Positions 1 through 6,679 of a stretch of 12,499 bases of DNA are shown here, in pieces; the stretch's first letter is position 1, and each line of letters opens with the position of its first letter. This DNA comes from Bacillota bacterium (GTDB taxonomy: Bacteria; Bacillota; Clostridia; Christensenellales; Aristaeellaceae), in assembly GCA_023413135.1 (NCBI GenBank), contig JAEZQK010000130.1:1-12499 (forward strand), written 5' to 3'. Made by a program: the position numbers and the translations under genes. Under the pieces are notes generated by a model that was not told the origin of the DNA, did not search any database, and was given only the letters and a program-made list of their open reading frames with translations.

Positions 1-26
1 GGCCCCGGCGTGATTCCGCCGGGGCC
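1..26 (+). terminator. Rho-independent terminator-like hairpin
   Basis: A perfect 10-bp GC-rich inverted repeat (GGCCCCGGCG / CGCCGGGGCC) encloses a 6-nt loop and is followed by TTATT. It probably ends a plus-strand gene lying left of the window. The T tract is short and the upstream gene is not visible, so the direction is inferred. Confidence 0.6.
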
Positions 27-61
27 TTATTCATTGATAATGCCGGATCATGATGATAATC

Positions 62-167
62 AAACCCCGCAAGCTGTCATCCTGAGGAGCGATAGCGACG
101 AAGGATCTTGGCAAAGTGAAAGCCTAAGACCCTTCGCTTCGCTCAGGATGACATGCTGCGGGGTTGG
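62..167. repeat. MITE-like palindromic intergenic repeat
   Basis: Two arms, about 63-108 and 127-165, are imperfect inverted copies of each other. Both read AACCCCGC, then a few variable bases, then TGTCATCCTGAG, then a GCGA/GAAG-rich stretch ending near GGATCT or GGGTCT. The outer CCCCGC/GCGGGG ends close the structure. The TGTCATCCTGAG core resembles dispersed palindromic repeats found between genes in many gut Firmicutes; that link is from memory, not a search. The short open frames across it carry no ribosome binding site and look like noise. It lies downstream of the minus-strand operon and could act as an mRNA 3' structure for it. Confidence 0.65.
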
Positions 168-213
168 TTTTGTTTTCAGATATATTTGCTTAGCGCGATA
201 AAACGCTATTCGC

Positions 214-477
214 TTACCCTTCCATCGCCTGCTTCAATACATGCTCCACTTTTTCCTTGGTGGCCACGCCCTCGTGCAGCTTCACGCCGTCCACATAAAA
301 GGTGGGCACGAGATAGTAGTCAAACTTGTTGGCGATGTCGGGCTGCTTGCGCTCGTCGATGACCTTCATGGGGATCTTTTTGTACTCGGGATGCTCCGTC
401 ATCAGTTCATCCAGCCATTTCTGGGCCTTGATGCAATAGGGGCATACATCCATCATAAAGAACGTGATTTCCTTCAT
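214..477 (-). CDS. Glutaredoxin/thioredoxin-fold small thiol protein
   Basis: An 87-residue cytoplasmic protein, probably a glutaredoxin-like disulfide reductase. The active site CPYC (C12-C15) follows the first beta strand (EITFFMMDV), and the cis-proline motif VPT lies at residues 57-59, followed by FYVDG. CPYC is the classical dithiol glutaredoxin motif. The overall size and lack of a signal peptide fit a stand-alone thioredoxin fold. The frame stays open upstream for 14 more codons. The ATG at 475-477 is preferred because AAGGAGG sits 8 nt before it, and that Shine-Dalgarno overlaps the TAA stop of the upstream ABC-F gene. This implies translational coupling as the last gene of the operon. 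The substrate is unknown. Confidence 0.85.
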   Translation of the reverse strand: MKEITFFMMDVCPYCIKAQKWLDELMTEHPEYKKIPMKVIDERKQPDIANKFDYYLVPTFYVDGVKLHEGVATKEKVEHVLKQAMEG

Positions 478-490
478 AGCCAAATCCTCC

Positions 491-2428
491 TTAACCGTTT
501 GCTTCCAGCATGTCGGCAAGTTCCTTCAGCGCTTTGTCGGCTTCCTCCCACTCGTCAAACAAGGCGGTCACCTTCTCCTGCGCTTTTTGATATTCCCTGG
601 CGGCCTGGGCCGCCTTTTCGGAGTCTTTAAATGTCTCGGGCAGCGCCATCAGCGTTTCCAGGTCGGCCATGAACTGCTCCAGATTGGCGATTTCCTTTTC
701 CTTGGCCTCTGCCCGCTCCTGGGCTTCCTTGATGCGCTCCTTCTCCTGGCGCGTACGCTTCCTTTCCTTATCCAATTCAGTGCGCGTCTTTTGGGGCGCA
801 TCCGTTTCCGGCGCGTCCCCACGCTGCGTCCTTTGCAGGTAGTCGTCGTAGTTGCCGGCGTATTCCTTCAGGCCATCCATCCCCAGTACCGCCACCTTGT
901 TGGCAAAGCGGTTGATGAAGTACCGGTCGTGGGAAATGGGCAGGATGGTGCCGGGATAATCGGAAAGCGCCTGCTCTAAAACCTCCCGGCTGTCCATGTC
1001 CAAATGGTTGGTGGGCTCGTCCATCAAAAGCAGGTTGTCCTTGTTGAGCATCAGCTTCGTCAGTGCCACACGGCCCTTTTCGCCGCCGGAGAGGGTGGCT
1101 ATGGGCATGAACACATCATCACCCGAGAACAGAAACAAACCAAGGGCGCCACGCACCTCGCACTGCTCCAGACGCCGAAAATCGTCCCACACCTCGTTAA
1201 GCACCGATTTCTCGGGATGCAGCGACGACTGGTGCTGGTCGTAATAGCCCATGTCCACATTGGCGCCCAGCCGCACCGTGCCCTCATCGGGAGGCATATC
1301 CCCCGTCAGGCAGCGGAAGAGGGTGGATTTGCCCGCGCCGTTGGGCCCGATGAGCGCAATCCTGTCCCCGGCCCGCATATGCAGGTTCAGGTGCTCAAAC
1401 AGCGTCCTTTCCCCAAAGCTCTTTTTCAGGTCCTTCACCATCAGCACATCGTCCCCGGTGCGGCGGCGCACCTGAAAGGAGAAGCGCACCTGGTTTTCCT
1501 CCTCGGGCCTTTGCAGCCGCTCCAGCTTGTTCAGCTTTTTCTCGCGGCTTTCAGCGGCGCGGATGGATTTTTCCCGGTTGAAGCTGCGGAAGCGGGCAAT
1601 GATGGCCTCCTGCCGCGCGATCTCCTTCTGCTGCAAATCAAAGGCCCGCTGCCTGCTTTCAAACCGCTCGGCCCGCTGCTCCAGGTAGCGGCTGTAATTC
1701 CCGTCGTACTGCTCCACCGTGCCCAGCAAAAGCTCCGCCATGCAATCGCACACGTGGTCCAGAAAGTACCGGTCGTGGGAGATGATCAGCACTGTACCCC
1801 GGTACTGGGAAAGATAGTCCTCCAGCCAATTAAGCGCCTGCAGGTCCAGGTGGTTGGTAGGCTCGTCCAGTAGCAGCAGATCCGGCTTTTGCAATAGCAG
1901 CCTGGCCAGGCACAGCCTGGTGCGCTCGCCGCCGCTTAGCTGTTCCGATAATTGATCGTGCTGCGCCTTGGTGAACCCCAGCCCTGCCAGCACACCCTGG
2001 ATGGCGCTTTGCCAGGCGTAGCCATCCTGGCGCTCAAAGGCTTCCGTCAGCGCCGCATATTCGCCCCCCAGCCGGCGCAAATCCTCCGGCTGCTGGGCTT
2101 TTGCCATTCGCTCCTCCAGCTCCCGCATTTTCGCTTCCATTTCTTGAAGCGGGGCAAAAACCGCCTCCAGCTCCTGCCGGACGGTCAGCCCTTCGGTCAC
2201 CATTCCCTGCTGGGCCAGGTATCCCAGCTTCAGCCCGCGGCTTAGGCTCATGGTGCCCGCGTCGTATGTTTCCAGCCCTGCGATGATGCGCATCAGCGTC
2301 GTCTTCCCGCATCCGTTGACACCGACCAGACCAAGCCTCCGGCCGGATTGCAGGGTAAGCGAAACATCCTTGAGCACAGCGTTTGCACCAAAGGATTTTT
2401 GTATGTGTTGCAGGGAAAGAATAATCAT
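491..2428 (-). CDS. ABC-F family ATPase (YdiF/Uup-like)
   Basis: A 645-residue soluble ABC-F protein: two ABC cassettes and no membrane domain. Cassette 1 has Walker A GVNGCGKT (36-43), LSGGE (164-168), Walker B LLLLDEP (184-190) and ISHDRYF (216-222). Cassette 2 has GPNGAGKS (361-368), LSGGE (446-450), LLLMDEP (466-472) and ISHDRYF (498-504). A charged helical linker at about 240-310 matches the tRNA-contacting arm of the family. Residues ~548-640 are a predicted coiled coil, as in YdiF and Uup. Both catalytic Glu residues are present. ABC-F proteins bind the ribosome and rescue or regulate translation, and some protect against antibiotics; which role applies here cannot be told. A GGAG lies 7 nt before the ATG. 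It starts 13 nt after the upstream gene and ends 13 nt before the redox gene. One oddity is a proline just before the second H-loop (TILPISHD), where an aliphatic residue is usual. Confidence 0.93.
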   Translation of the reverse strand: MIILSLQHIQKSFGANAVLKDVSLTLQSGRRLGLVGVNGCGKTTLMRIIAGLETYDAGTMSLSRGLKLGYLAQQGMVTEGLTVRQELEAVFAPLQEMEAKMRELEERMAKAQQPEDLRRLGGEYAALTEAFERQDGYAWQSAIQGVLAGLGFTKAQHDQLSEQLSGGERTRLCLARLLLQKPDLLLLDEPTNHLDLQALNWLEDYLSQYRGTVLIISHDRYFLDHVCDCMAELLLGTVEQYDGNYSRYLEQRAERFESRQRAFDLQQKEIARQEAIIARFRSFNREKSIRAAESREKKLNKLERLQRPEEENQVRFSFQVRRRTGDDVLMVKDLKKSFGERTLFEHLNLHMRAGDRIALIGPNGAGKSTLFRCLTGDMPPDEGTVRLGANVDMGYYDQHQSSLHPEKSVLNEVWDDFRRLEQCEVRGALGLFLFSGDDVFMPIATLSGGEKGRVALTKLMLNKDNLLLMDEPTNHLDMDSREVLEQALSDYPGTILPISHDRYFINRFANKVAVLGMDGLKEYAGNYDDYLQRTQRGDAPETDAPQKTRTELDKERKRTRQEKERIKEAQERAEAKEKEIANLEQFMADLETLMALPETFKDSEKAAQAAREYQKAQEKVTALFDEWEEADKALKELADMLEANG

Positions 2429-2441
2429 GCGCGGGCTCCGA

Positions 2442-3083
2442 TCATGTAGTGTAAAGTGCTTTGAGGCGGTTTTTCAGTGTATCGATACTCTCCAGAACCT
2501 CAGGGTAGGGCAGGCCGCCTGATTCCAGGCGGCTCTTGGGCACTTGAAGGCAGCTTTCCATCAGCTGCTGCCCCTCTTGTAGAAGCTGCGGGTATTCCTC
2601 GCGGGAAGCTTCTTCCAGCAACGCATACAGCTGGTCTTCTCCCAGACCAAACTGCTCCGCCTGCATAAAGAATGCGGCGGCATCCATCCTGTCCCTGGGC
2701 GTAAAAAGCGGCCGCGCAGCGCTTAAGCAGTCTTTCAGCCGTTCGTAGCGCAGTTCGCAAAGCAGGCTTTCCTCCCTAAGCGACAGCAAAAGCCGCGCGC
2801 TGCGGTATAAAAGCTGCTCCCGTGTTTCGTCGGGCAGGGATGTCTGCATAGCCTGTATGTACAGGATCTCCGCCATCATAAGCCTCGGCTGGGGGGCCAA
2901 GAGATCGATGATGCTTTCCACGCTCAGCTTCCCGGCGGCGGTTAAATCCATACCGCAATGCTCCCGGCAGGCGTCATCCAGAAGGCGCAGCCGGTGCAAA
3001 TCGTCCAGCATCTCCCCGATGCGGCGCATGAAATCGCCCATCATCTCGATCATGCGCAGGACATAATCCTTCTGAAAGAACAT
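2442..3083 (-). CDS. Helical protein of unknown function (tentatively DUF6483)
   Basis: A 213-residue, mostly helical, soluble protein without signal peptide or membrane segment. The N-terminus (MFFQKDYVLRMIEMMGDFMR) is the most family-like part and recalls Clostridia proteins annotated DUF6483; this is a recollection, not a search result. The middle (about 60-190) is a run of Leu- and Arg-rich helices that could form a TPR-like stack. An in-frame ATG lies ten codons upstream (3113), but GGAGG stands 7 nt before the ATG at 3083, so the shorter form is chosen. It is the first gene of the minus-strand operon, directly behind the promoter at 3121-3149 and 13 nt before the ABC-F gene. No function can be assigned. 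Confidence 0.75.
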   Translation of the reverse strand: MFFQKDYVLRMIEMMGDFMRRIGEMLDDLHRLRLLDDACREHCGMDLTAAGKLSVESIIDLLAPQPRLMMAEILYIQAMQTSLPDETREQLLYRSARLLLSLREESLLCELRYERLKDCLSAARPLFTPRDRMDAAAFFMQAEQFGLGEDQLYALLEEASREEYPQLLQEGQQLMESCLQVPKSRLESGGLPYPEVLESIDTLKNRLKALYTT

Positions 3084-3120
3084 ATCCCGGCCTCCATCAA
3101 AAAGGTAGAACACAGGAAAT

Positions 3121-3149
3121 ATTATACCGTAGACGCGTAGCCTTTACAA
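3121..3149 (-). promoter_or_regulatory. Sigma-A promoter of the minus-strand operon
   Basis: On the minus strand the -35 box TTGTAA (3149-3144) and -10 box TATAAT (3126-3121) are separated by 17 bp. The start codon of the first gene lies about 38 nt after the -10 box, with GGAGG between. Confidence 0.8.
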
Positions 3150-3164
3150 GGCAGGAAACCTGGG

Positions 3165-3193
3165 TTGTCACGGGATGGTTGAAAATGTATAAT
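3165..3193 (+). promoter_or_regulatory. Sigma-A promoter of the ATPase/TOPRIM pair
   Basis: The -35 box TTGTCA (3165-3170) and perfect -10 box TATAAT (3188-3193) are 17 bp apart, followed by a short leader of roughly 17 nt with GGAGG (3204-3208) before the ATG at 3217. The -35 box lies 15 bp from the -35 box of the divergent promoter. Confidence 0.85.
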
Positions 3194-3216
3194 GAAGCCG
3201 AACGGAGGCGTCCGCC

Positions 3217-4107
3217 ATGCGCATAACGGATGTGTACCTGAAAAATATCGGGCCATTTTTGAGACAAAAGGAGCTTTTTTGCCTGCACACGGACGATGAC
3301 CGGGTGTTATTAACCGGCATCAGCGGCAGCGGAAAAAGCACCGCTTTGTGGGCCATGGCCTATTTATGGCGATTACTTGGCGAAAAGCCGCAGGACAAGG
3401 AGGATAGCCCCGAAGGCGATCTGGCCATGCATGTGACCGGGCTGCCGGCTGGGGATGTGCTGGCAGGCTGGTCGTCCGACCCGGCTTTCCGGGAAGAACT
3501 CACAAACCGCCATCCCGGCGCCCGGCCGCTTTTTACAGACAGAAGCGTGCCGGATGCGCTTCGCGGAATGGTCACGGGCCATACGCCCAATATGATCCTG
3601 CTGGATGCGGATTTTCATTTTGCGCAGCAGGAAAAGGATTTCAATAATGCCTGGTTTTTGACCGACGACGACGTGAAGGACGATTGGCCTCAGGCACTCT
3701 CCCGCTTGAACAGGGAAAACCGCCCCTGCGCCAAAGAGGTGCTTGCGGCCGTCAACCGCCTGCTGGTAGATAAAAATCTGGTGATTGACTCCTCCGGCGA
3801 GGTGCAGGTGCACCTTACCGATAGTGGGCGCCATGGACCCCACCAGCTATCCATGGGCGAGAGGCACATGGCCGTACTTTGCTTTTGCGCCGCCTGCTGC
3901 CTAAAGCCCGGCGGGGCACTGCTTTTGGATGAGCCCGCCGTGCACCTGCATCCCAGCCAGGTGATCGGGCTGCTGGCCACGTTGGAGGGCTTCTGCCGCA
4001 AAGCTGATGGGCAGATGCTGCTGGTATCCCACAACCCGGCCATCTGGCAGCGGTATGGGGAACTGGGTCTGACGGTGGAGCTGGAGGTAGGCCATGGCGA
4101 TAAGTGA
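3217..4107 (+). CDS. Compact ABC/AAA-type ATPase, AriA/OLD-like (candidate defence)
   Basis: A 296-residue soluble ATPase of the SMC/OLD-like ABC group. It opens with a MRITDVYLKNIGPF strand, typical of AAA_15/AAA_21 proteins. Walker A GISGSGKS is at 34-41, the signature LSMGERH at 211-217, Walker B ALLLDEP at 234-240 with the D-loop-like AVHLHPSQ after it, and the H-loop SHNP at 271-274. All elements for ATP-driven dimerisation are present, but the region between Walker A and the signature is only about 170 residues, so no long coiled-coil arm is possible. Its stop lies inside the next gene (14-nt overlap). ATPase plus TOPRIM partner is the pattern of PARIS (AriA/AriB) and OLD-type systems; the ATPase would act as sensor or scaffold. 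AriA proteins are, to my knowledge, longer, so this may be a reduced or separate branch. Defence function is inferred from context only. Confidence 0.8.
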   Translation: MRITDVYLKNIGPFLRQKELFCLHTDDDRVLLTGISGSGKSTALWAMAYLWRLLGEKPQDKEDSPEGDLAMHVTGLPAGDVLAGWSSDPAFREELTNRHPGARPLFTDRSVPDALRGMVTGHTPNMILLDADFHFAQQEKDFNNAWFLTDDDVKDDWPQALSRLNRENRPCAKEVLAAVNRLLVDKNLVIDSSGEVQVHLTDSGRHGPHQLSMGERHMAVLCFCAACCLKPGGALLLDEPAVHLHPSQVIGLLATLEGFCRKADGQMLLVSHNPAIWQRYGELGLTVELEVGHGDK

Positions 4108-4897
4108 TAGGCCTTATGATCTTATATTGCGGGAGGCGGCGGCTACGCCCAACAAGCGCGTGCTGCTGGTGGAGGGCACGGGGGACGTGGCCTTTCTGAC
4201 CCTGATGCTAGACAAGCCGCCGCTCCGGGATGAAAACATATTTGCCGATTGGGTGATCGCCCCGGCCGGCGGCAAGGATGCCGTGCTGCGCCTTTTGAAG
4301 GAGCGGCCCGGCCTTCACGCCATGGTGGACCGGGACGCCTGGAACGAGGCGGAAAGCAGGAACATGGAGCGGATGTACCCGCATCTTAACATCCTGCCCC
4401 GTTTCTGCATCGAAAATTTTCTGATCTGCCCCGATGAGCTTACCCAGGCAGTGCCGGGATTTGCCAAGCTGGAACCGCTGATTGAAAGGGAAATCCCCCA
4501 GGCTGTACGCCACGGCTGCCTTTGGCGCGCCGCCCAGCCCCTGTATGAGGAGCTTTTGCAGGCAGGCTTCAACCGGGCGCTTTTGCGCTATCCCCCGCCC
4601 GGCGAAGGGGAGATGCAGGAAGTGCTTGCGTCCTGGCAGCACCTGTTAAGCCCGGAAAACCTGAAGCTGCGGATGGAGGAGCATTTTCTGGAAGTGAAGG
4701 ATGAGCCGGCGCAAACACTGCTGCGAAGGTATGTACACGGGAAGGTGTTCTGGCGCGGCTGCGTGGAAAGCCTTGCCGCCCGGTTCTTCCCCGGCCGCAA
4801 GAGTGATGAGCTGCGGCGGGAAATCTTCCGCCGCCTGCCCTTGCCCAAGGACCTGGAAGATTTTTTGCGCAGCATCTTCCTTGTAAGCCAGCCATAA
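4094..4897 (+). CDS. DUF4435/TOPRIM-like protein, AriB-like effector candidate
   Basis: A 267-residue protein with a TOPRIM-like layout. LLVEGTGDVAF supplies the conserved Glu27 and Asp31, GGKD is at 59-62 and VDRD at 78-81 after a hydrophobic strand. IEN at 106-108 follows, and VHGKVFW at 214-220 matches the late H-GK element of DUF4435. TOPRIM folds bind metal and can cut nucleic acid; in PARIS the DUF4435 protein AriB is the toxic nuclease released by the ATPase. The ATG overlaps the ATPase gene by 14 nt, and its GGAGG (4083-4087) lies within that gene, so the two are translationally coupled and probably work as a complex. Alternatives are an OLD-like split nuclease or another ATPase-DUF4435 pair of unknown role. 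The fold call is fairly secure, the activity is inferred. Confidence 0.72.
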   Translation: MAISDRPYDLILREAAATPNKRVLLVEGTGDVAFLTLMLDKPPLRDENIFADWVIAPAGGKDAVLRLLKERPGLHAMVDRDAWNEAESRNMERMYPHLNILPRFCIENFLICPDELTQAVPGFAKLEPLIEREIPQAVRHGCLWRAAQPLYEELLQAGFNRALLRYPPPGEGEMQEVLASWQHLLSPENLKLRMEEHFLEVKDEPAQTLLRRYVHGKVFWRGCVESLAARFFPGRKSDELRREIFRRLPLPKDLEDFLRSIFLVSQP

Positions 4898-4936
4898 AAA
4901 ATAGAAAAATGCACCAATGATAAGGAGGTACGTTTG

Positions 4937-5383
4937 ATGAAGCAATTTTTAAAGGACTTCAAGGCGTTCGCCATCAAGGGCAATGTGCTGGACCTGGCGG
5001 TAGGCGTCATTATCGGCGCAGCTTTCGGGAAGATCGTAACTTCCCTGGTGAACGATATTTTCATGCCCCTGATCGGTTTGATAGTAGGCAATATCAACCT
5101 TTCCGGCGCCTTCTATGCGCTGGATGGAAAGCATTACGACTCCATTGCGATGGCAGCTGAAAAAGGGGTCGGAACGCTGAATTACGGTATGTTCCTGCAG
5201 ACTGTTATCGACTTTTTGCTCATGGCGCTGTGTGTGTTCCTGTTTGTAAAGCTCATAGCCAGGCTTTCCTATAAAAAGAAGGAGGAAGCAAAGCCCGCTC
5301 CCGCCACCCGGCTGTGCAACTATTGCAAGCAGCCCGTTCATGAAGAAGCCACGCGCTGCCCCCATTGCACAAGCCAGTTGTAA
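4937..5383 (+). CDS. mscL: Large-conductance mechanosensitive channel MscL with zinc-ribbon tail
   Basis: A 148-residue MscL, the homopentameric membrane valve that opens under membrane tension to release solutes on osmotic downshock. The N-terminal helix MKQFLKDFKAFAIKGNVLDL, TM1 (about 16-46, with the small-residue AVGVIIGAAFGKIV gate) and TM2 (about 84-107, ending before a KKK cluster) are typical. In place of the usual C-terminal amphipathic helix bundle there is a linker and a four-Cys zinc ribbon (C127-x2-C130, C141-x2-C144). The ATG at 4937 is chosen over the preceding in-frame TTG because AAGGAGG ends 8 nt before it. It follows the TOPRIM gene by 39 bp with no visible terminator or clear promoter, so read-through from 3188 is likely. 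Confidence 0.95.
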   Translation: MKQFLKDFKAFAIKGNVLDLAVGVIIGAAFGKIVTSLVNDIFMPLIGLIVGNINLSGAFYALDGKHYDSIAMAAEKGVGTLNYGMFLQTVIDFLLMALCVFLFVKLIARLSYKKKEEAKPAPATRLCNYCKQPVHEEATRCPHCTSQL

Positions 5384-5434
5384 GCACGTGCCATTTTCCT
5401 TAGGCATTGTAAAAAGGCACATGATCCATAAGTT

Positions 5435-5462
5435 GCGGGAGGGGGTGTACATCCCCTCCCGC
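5435..5462 (+). terminator. Terminator between convergent genes, after mscL
   Basis: A perfect 10-bp stem (GCGGGAGGGG / CCCCTCCCGC) with an 8-nt loop is followed by TTGTCTTGTC. It stops transcription from mscL. It also lies just past the stop of the convergent coat-like gene and could serve both strands, although the minus-strand side lacks a T run. Confidence 0.75.
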
Positions 5463-5510
5463 TTGTCTTGTCATGTGTGTATTTGTCTTCGACAGAAGGA
5501 ATATTTGGCT

Positions 5511-6569
5511 TTAGTCGAAATGGTCGCAACGGTCGCAGCGGTCGCAGCGGTCGAAGTGGTCACGGCGGGGAGGGGGAGGAAAATAACCGCGTTTCTTGCA
5601 GGGGTCCTTGCGAAGCAAAGGACAGACTTTCTCGGGGGGCTTAGGACACTCGGGGCACTTGGGGCAGGGTCTAGGTTTCGGGCAGGGACGAGGCTTGGGG
5701 CAGGGTTTTGGACAGGGGTCCGGGTGGGGCTGAGGGCAGGGCTTTGGACAGGGGTCCGGGTGGGGCTTGGGGCAAGGTTTTGGACAGGGGTCCGGGTGGG
5801 GCTTGGGGCAGGGTTTTGGACAGGGGTCCGGGTGAGGCTTGGGACAGGGCTTGTGCCAGGCATCACCGAAATCGCCCTGGCTGGTTCCTGCAAAATCTTG
5901 TATAGCAGGCGTTTGTTCGGGCCAGTTGCTCTCCGGACGAACTTCCTGACCGCTCTGCTGGGGAGCTGCCTGGTCATTCTGCTGAGGGGCTGCCCAGGCG
6001 TTCTGCTGGGGGGACGCCCAGGCGTTCTGCTGAGGGGCTGCCCAGGCGTTTTGCTGGGGGGCTGCCCAGGCGTTCTGCTGAGGGGCTGCCCAGGCGTTCT
6101 GCTGGGGGGTTGCCCAGGCATTCTGCTGGGGGGCTGCCCAGGCGTTCTGCTGAGGAACTGCCCAGGCGTTTTGCTGGGCAGCTGCCTGGCTATTCTGCTG
6201 AGCGGATTCCCATCTATTGTCCTGGGGGGGACCCCAGCCGTTTTGCGGGTAATATACCCAGCCGTTCTGCTGGCTGTAGACCCAGCCATTCTGCTGGAGA
6301 GGTTCCTGCGCCGCATCCTGCCGGAGTTCCTGGGTTCCATTTGGGCTAAATGCCCAGTAGTTGGATGATTGGGGGGCTTCCTGGCCGGATTGCTCCCGGG
6401 GCTCATAATTGGAATCGTTATGGTATCCTTTGTAAGGCTCATCATACGGTCTGGTGCAGAAGGACTTGCAGAAAGCCTCATGGAATTCCTTCCACGGGTC
6501 CGGGCAGGGTTCGCACCAGGGGATACAGCATGGGTATGGCGGGTATGGGTATCTATCATTAGCAGCCAC
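5511..6569 (-). CDS. Cys/Pro-rich tandem-repeat protein, probable spore coat or surface component
   Basis: A 352-residue low-complexity protein with no catalytic domain. The N-terminus is Tyr/Pro/Cys rich (YPYPPYPCCIPWCEPCPDP). A Gln/Asn/Trp region follows, with degenerate QQNGWVY motifs (92-115) and then eight QQNAWAxP units (132-195). Next come four 12-residue units of KPCPKPHPDPCP (240-287), a CPKP tail, and a C-terminus made of DRC triplets. It has about 24 cysteines and no signal peptide or membrane segment, which fits a protein cross-linked into a spore coat or exosporium. The frame extends to a TTG at 6584, but GGAGG overlaps that codon and stands 8 nt before GTG at 6567-6569, so GTG is chosen. 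Overlapping frames on both strands are open only because of the repeats. The role is inferred from composition and from the collagen-like neighbour. Confidence 0.7.
   Translation of the reverse strand: MAANDRYPYPPYPCCIPWCEPCPDPWKEFHEAFCKSFCTRPYDEPYKGYHNDSNYEPREQSGQEAPQSSNYWAFSPNGTQELRQDAAQEPLQQNGWVYSQQNGWVYYPQNGWGPPQDNRWESAQQNSQAAAQQNAWAVPQQNAWAAPQQNAWATPQQNAWAAPQQNAWAAPQQNAWAAPQQNAWASPQQNAWAAPQQNDQAAPQQSGQEVRPESNWPEQTPAIQDFAGTSQGDFGDAWHKPCPKPHPDPCPKPCPKPHPDPCPKPCPKPHPDPCPKPCPQPHPDPCPKPCPKPRPCPKPRPCPKCPECPKPPEKVCPLLRKDPCKKRGYFPPPPRRDHFDRCDRCDRCDHFD
5709..5852 (-). repeat. Four 36-bp tandem repeats encoding KPCPKPHPDPCP
   Basis: Four contiguous in-frame 12-codon units; one carries Q in place of K. 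The nucleotide copies are nearly identical (for example GGGGTCCGGGTG on the plus strand recurs in each), pointing to recent expansion or gene conversion. Confidence 0.85.
5985..6176 (-). repeat. Eight 24-bp tandem repeats encoding QQNAWAxP
   Basis: Exactly 192 bp, or 8 x 24 bp. On the plus strand the unit contains GCCCAGGCGTTCTGCTG with few changes. Variation falls mostly at residue 7 (A, T, S or V). Degenerate half-units flank both ends (QQNSQAAA, QQNDQAAP). Confidence 0.9.
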
Positions 6570-6606
6570 AGTAGATTCCTCCAAAGTAAAAATAGGGGAC
6601 CGCTTG

Positions 6607-6615
6607 TAATATATG
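6607..6615 (-). promoter_or_regulatory. Possible sporulation-sigma -10 element of the Cys/Pro-rich gene
   Basis: On the minus strand CATATATTA fits the sigma-K type -10 pattern CATAnnnTA and lies 38 nt before the GTG start. No matching -35 element is obvious, so this is a weak call. Confidence 0.3.
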
Positions 6616-6629
6616 CTTAAGAACGAAGA

Positions 6630-6659
6630 GGAGGGAGACTTTTTGTAAAATCTCCCTCC
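6630..6659 (-). terminator. Terminator after the collagen-like gene
   Basis: A 9-bp stem (GGAGGGAGA / TCTCCCTCC) has a 12-nt loop in which TTTT and AAAA can extend the pairing. On the minus strand it lies 20 nt past the stop of the collagen-like gene and is followed by CTCTTCGTTCTT. It separates that gene from the Cys/Pro-rich gene. Confidence 0.65.
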
Positions 6660-6679
6660 CCCGGTCTATGCCCATCATT

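Noticed and set aside
191..208. TAGCG/CGCTA hairpin as terminator of the minus-strand operon
   Set aside because: The stem is only 5 bp and no T run follows on the minus strand.
1004..1873. A 289-residue plus-strand frame
   Set aside because: Antisense shadow of the well-supported ABC-F gene; no start signal and no recognisable domain.
5985..6176. CRISPR-like appearance of eight regular repeats
   Set aside because: The 24-bp units are directly contiguous with no spacers and are in frame within a coding sequence.
5340..6368. A 342-residue plus-strand frame with GVLLGGCPG repeats
   Set aside because: It starts inside the end of mscL, crosses the terminator hairpin at 5435-5462 and has no ribosome binding site; it is the antisense shadow of the repeat protein.
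5471..6559. A 362-residue minus-strand frame rich in SRTPGQPP repeats
   Set aside because: It overlaps the Cys/Pro-rich gene in another frame; its ATG lies 18 nt from the GGAGG, whereas the GTG at 6569 is at the right distance. It is open because the 24-bp and 36-bp repeats lack stops in several frames.
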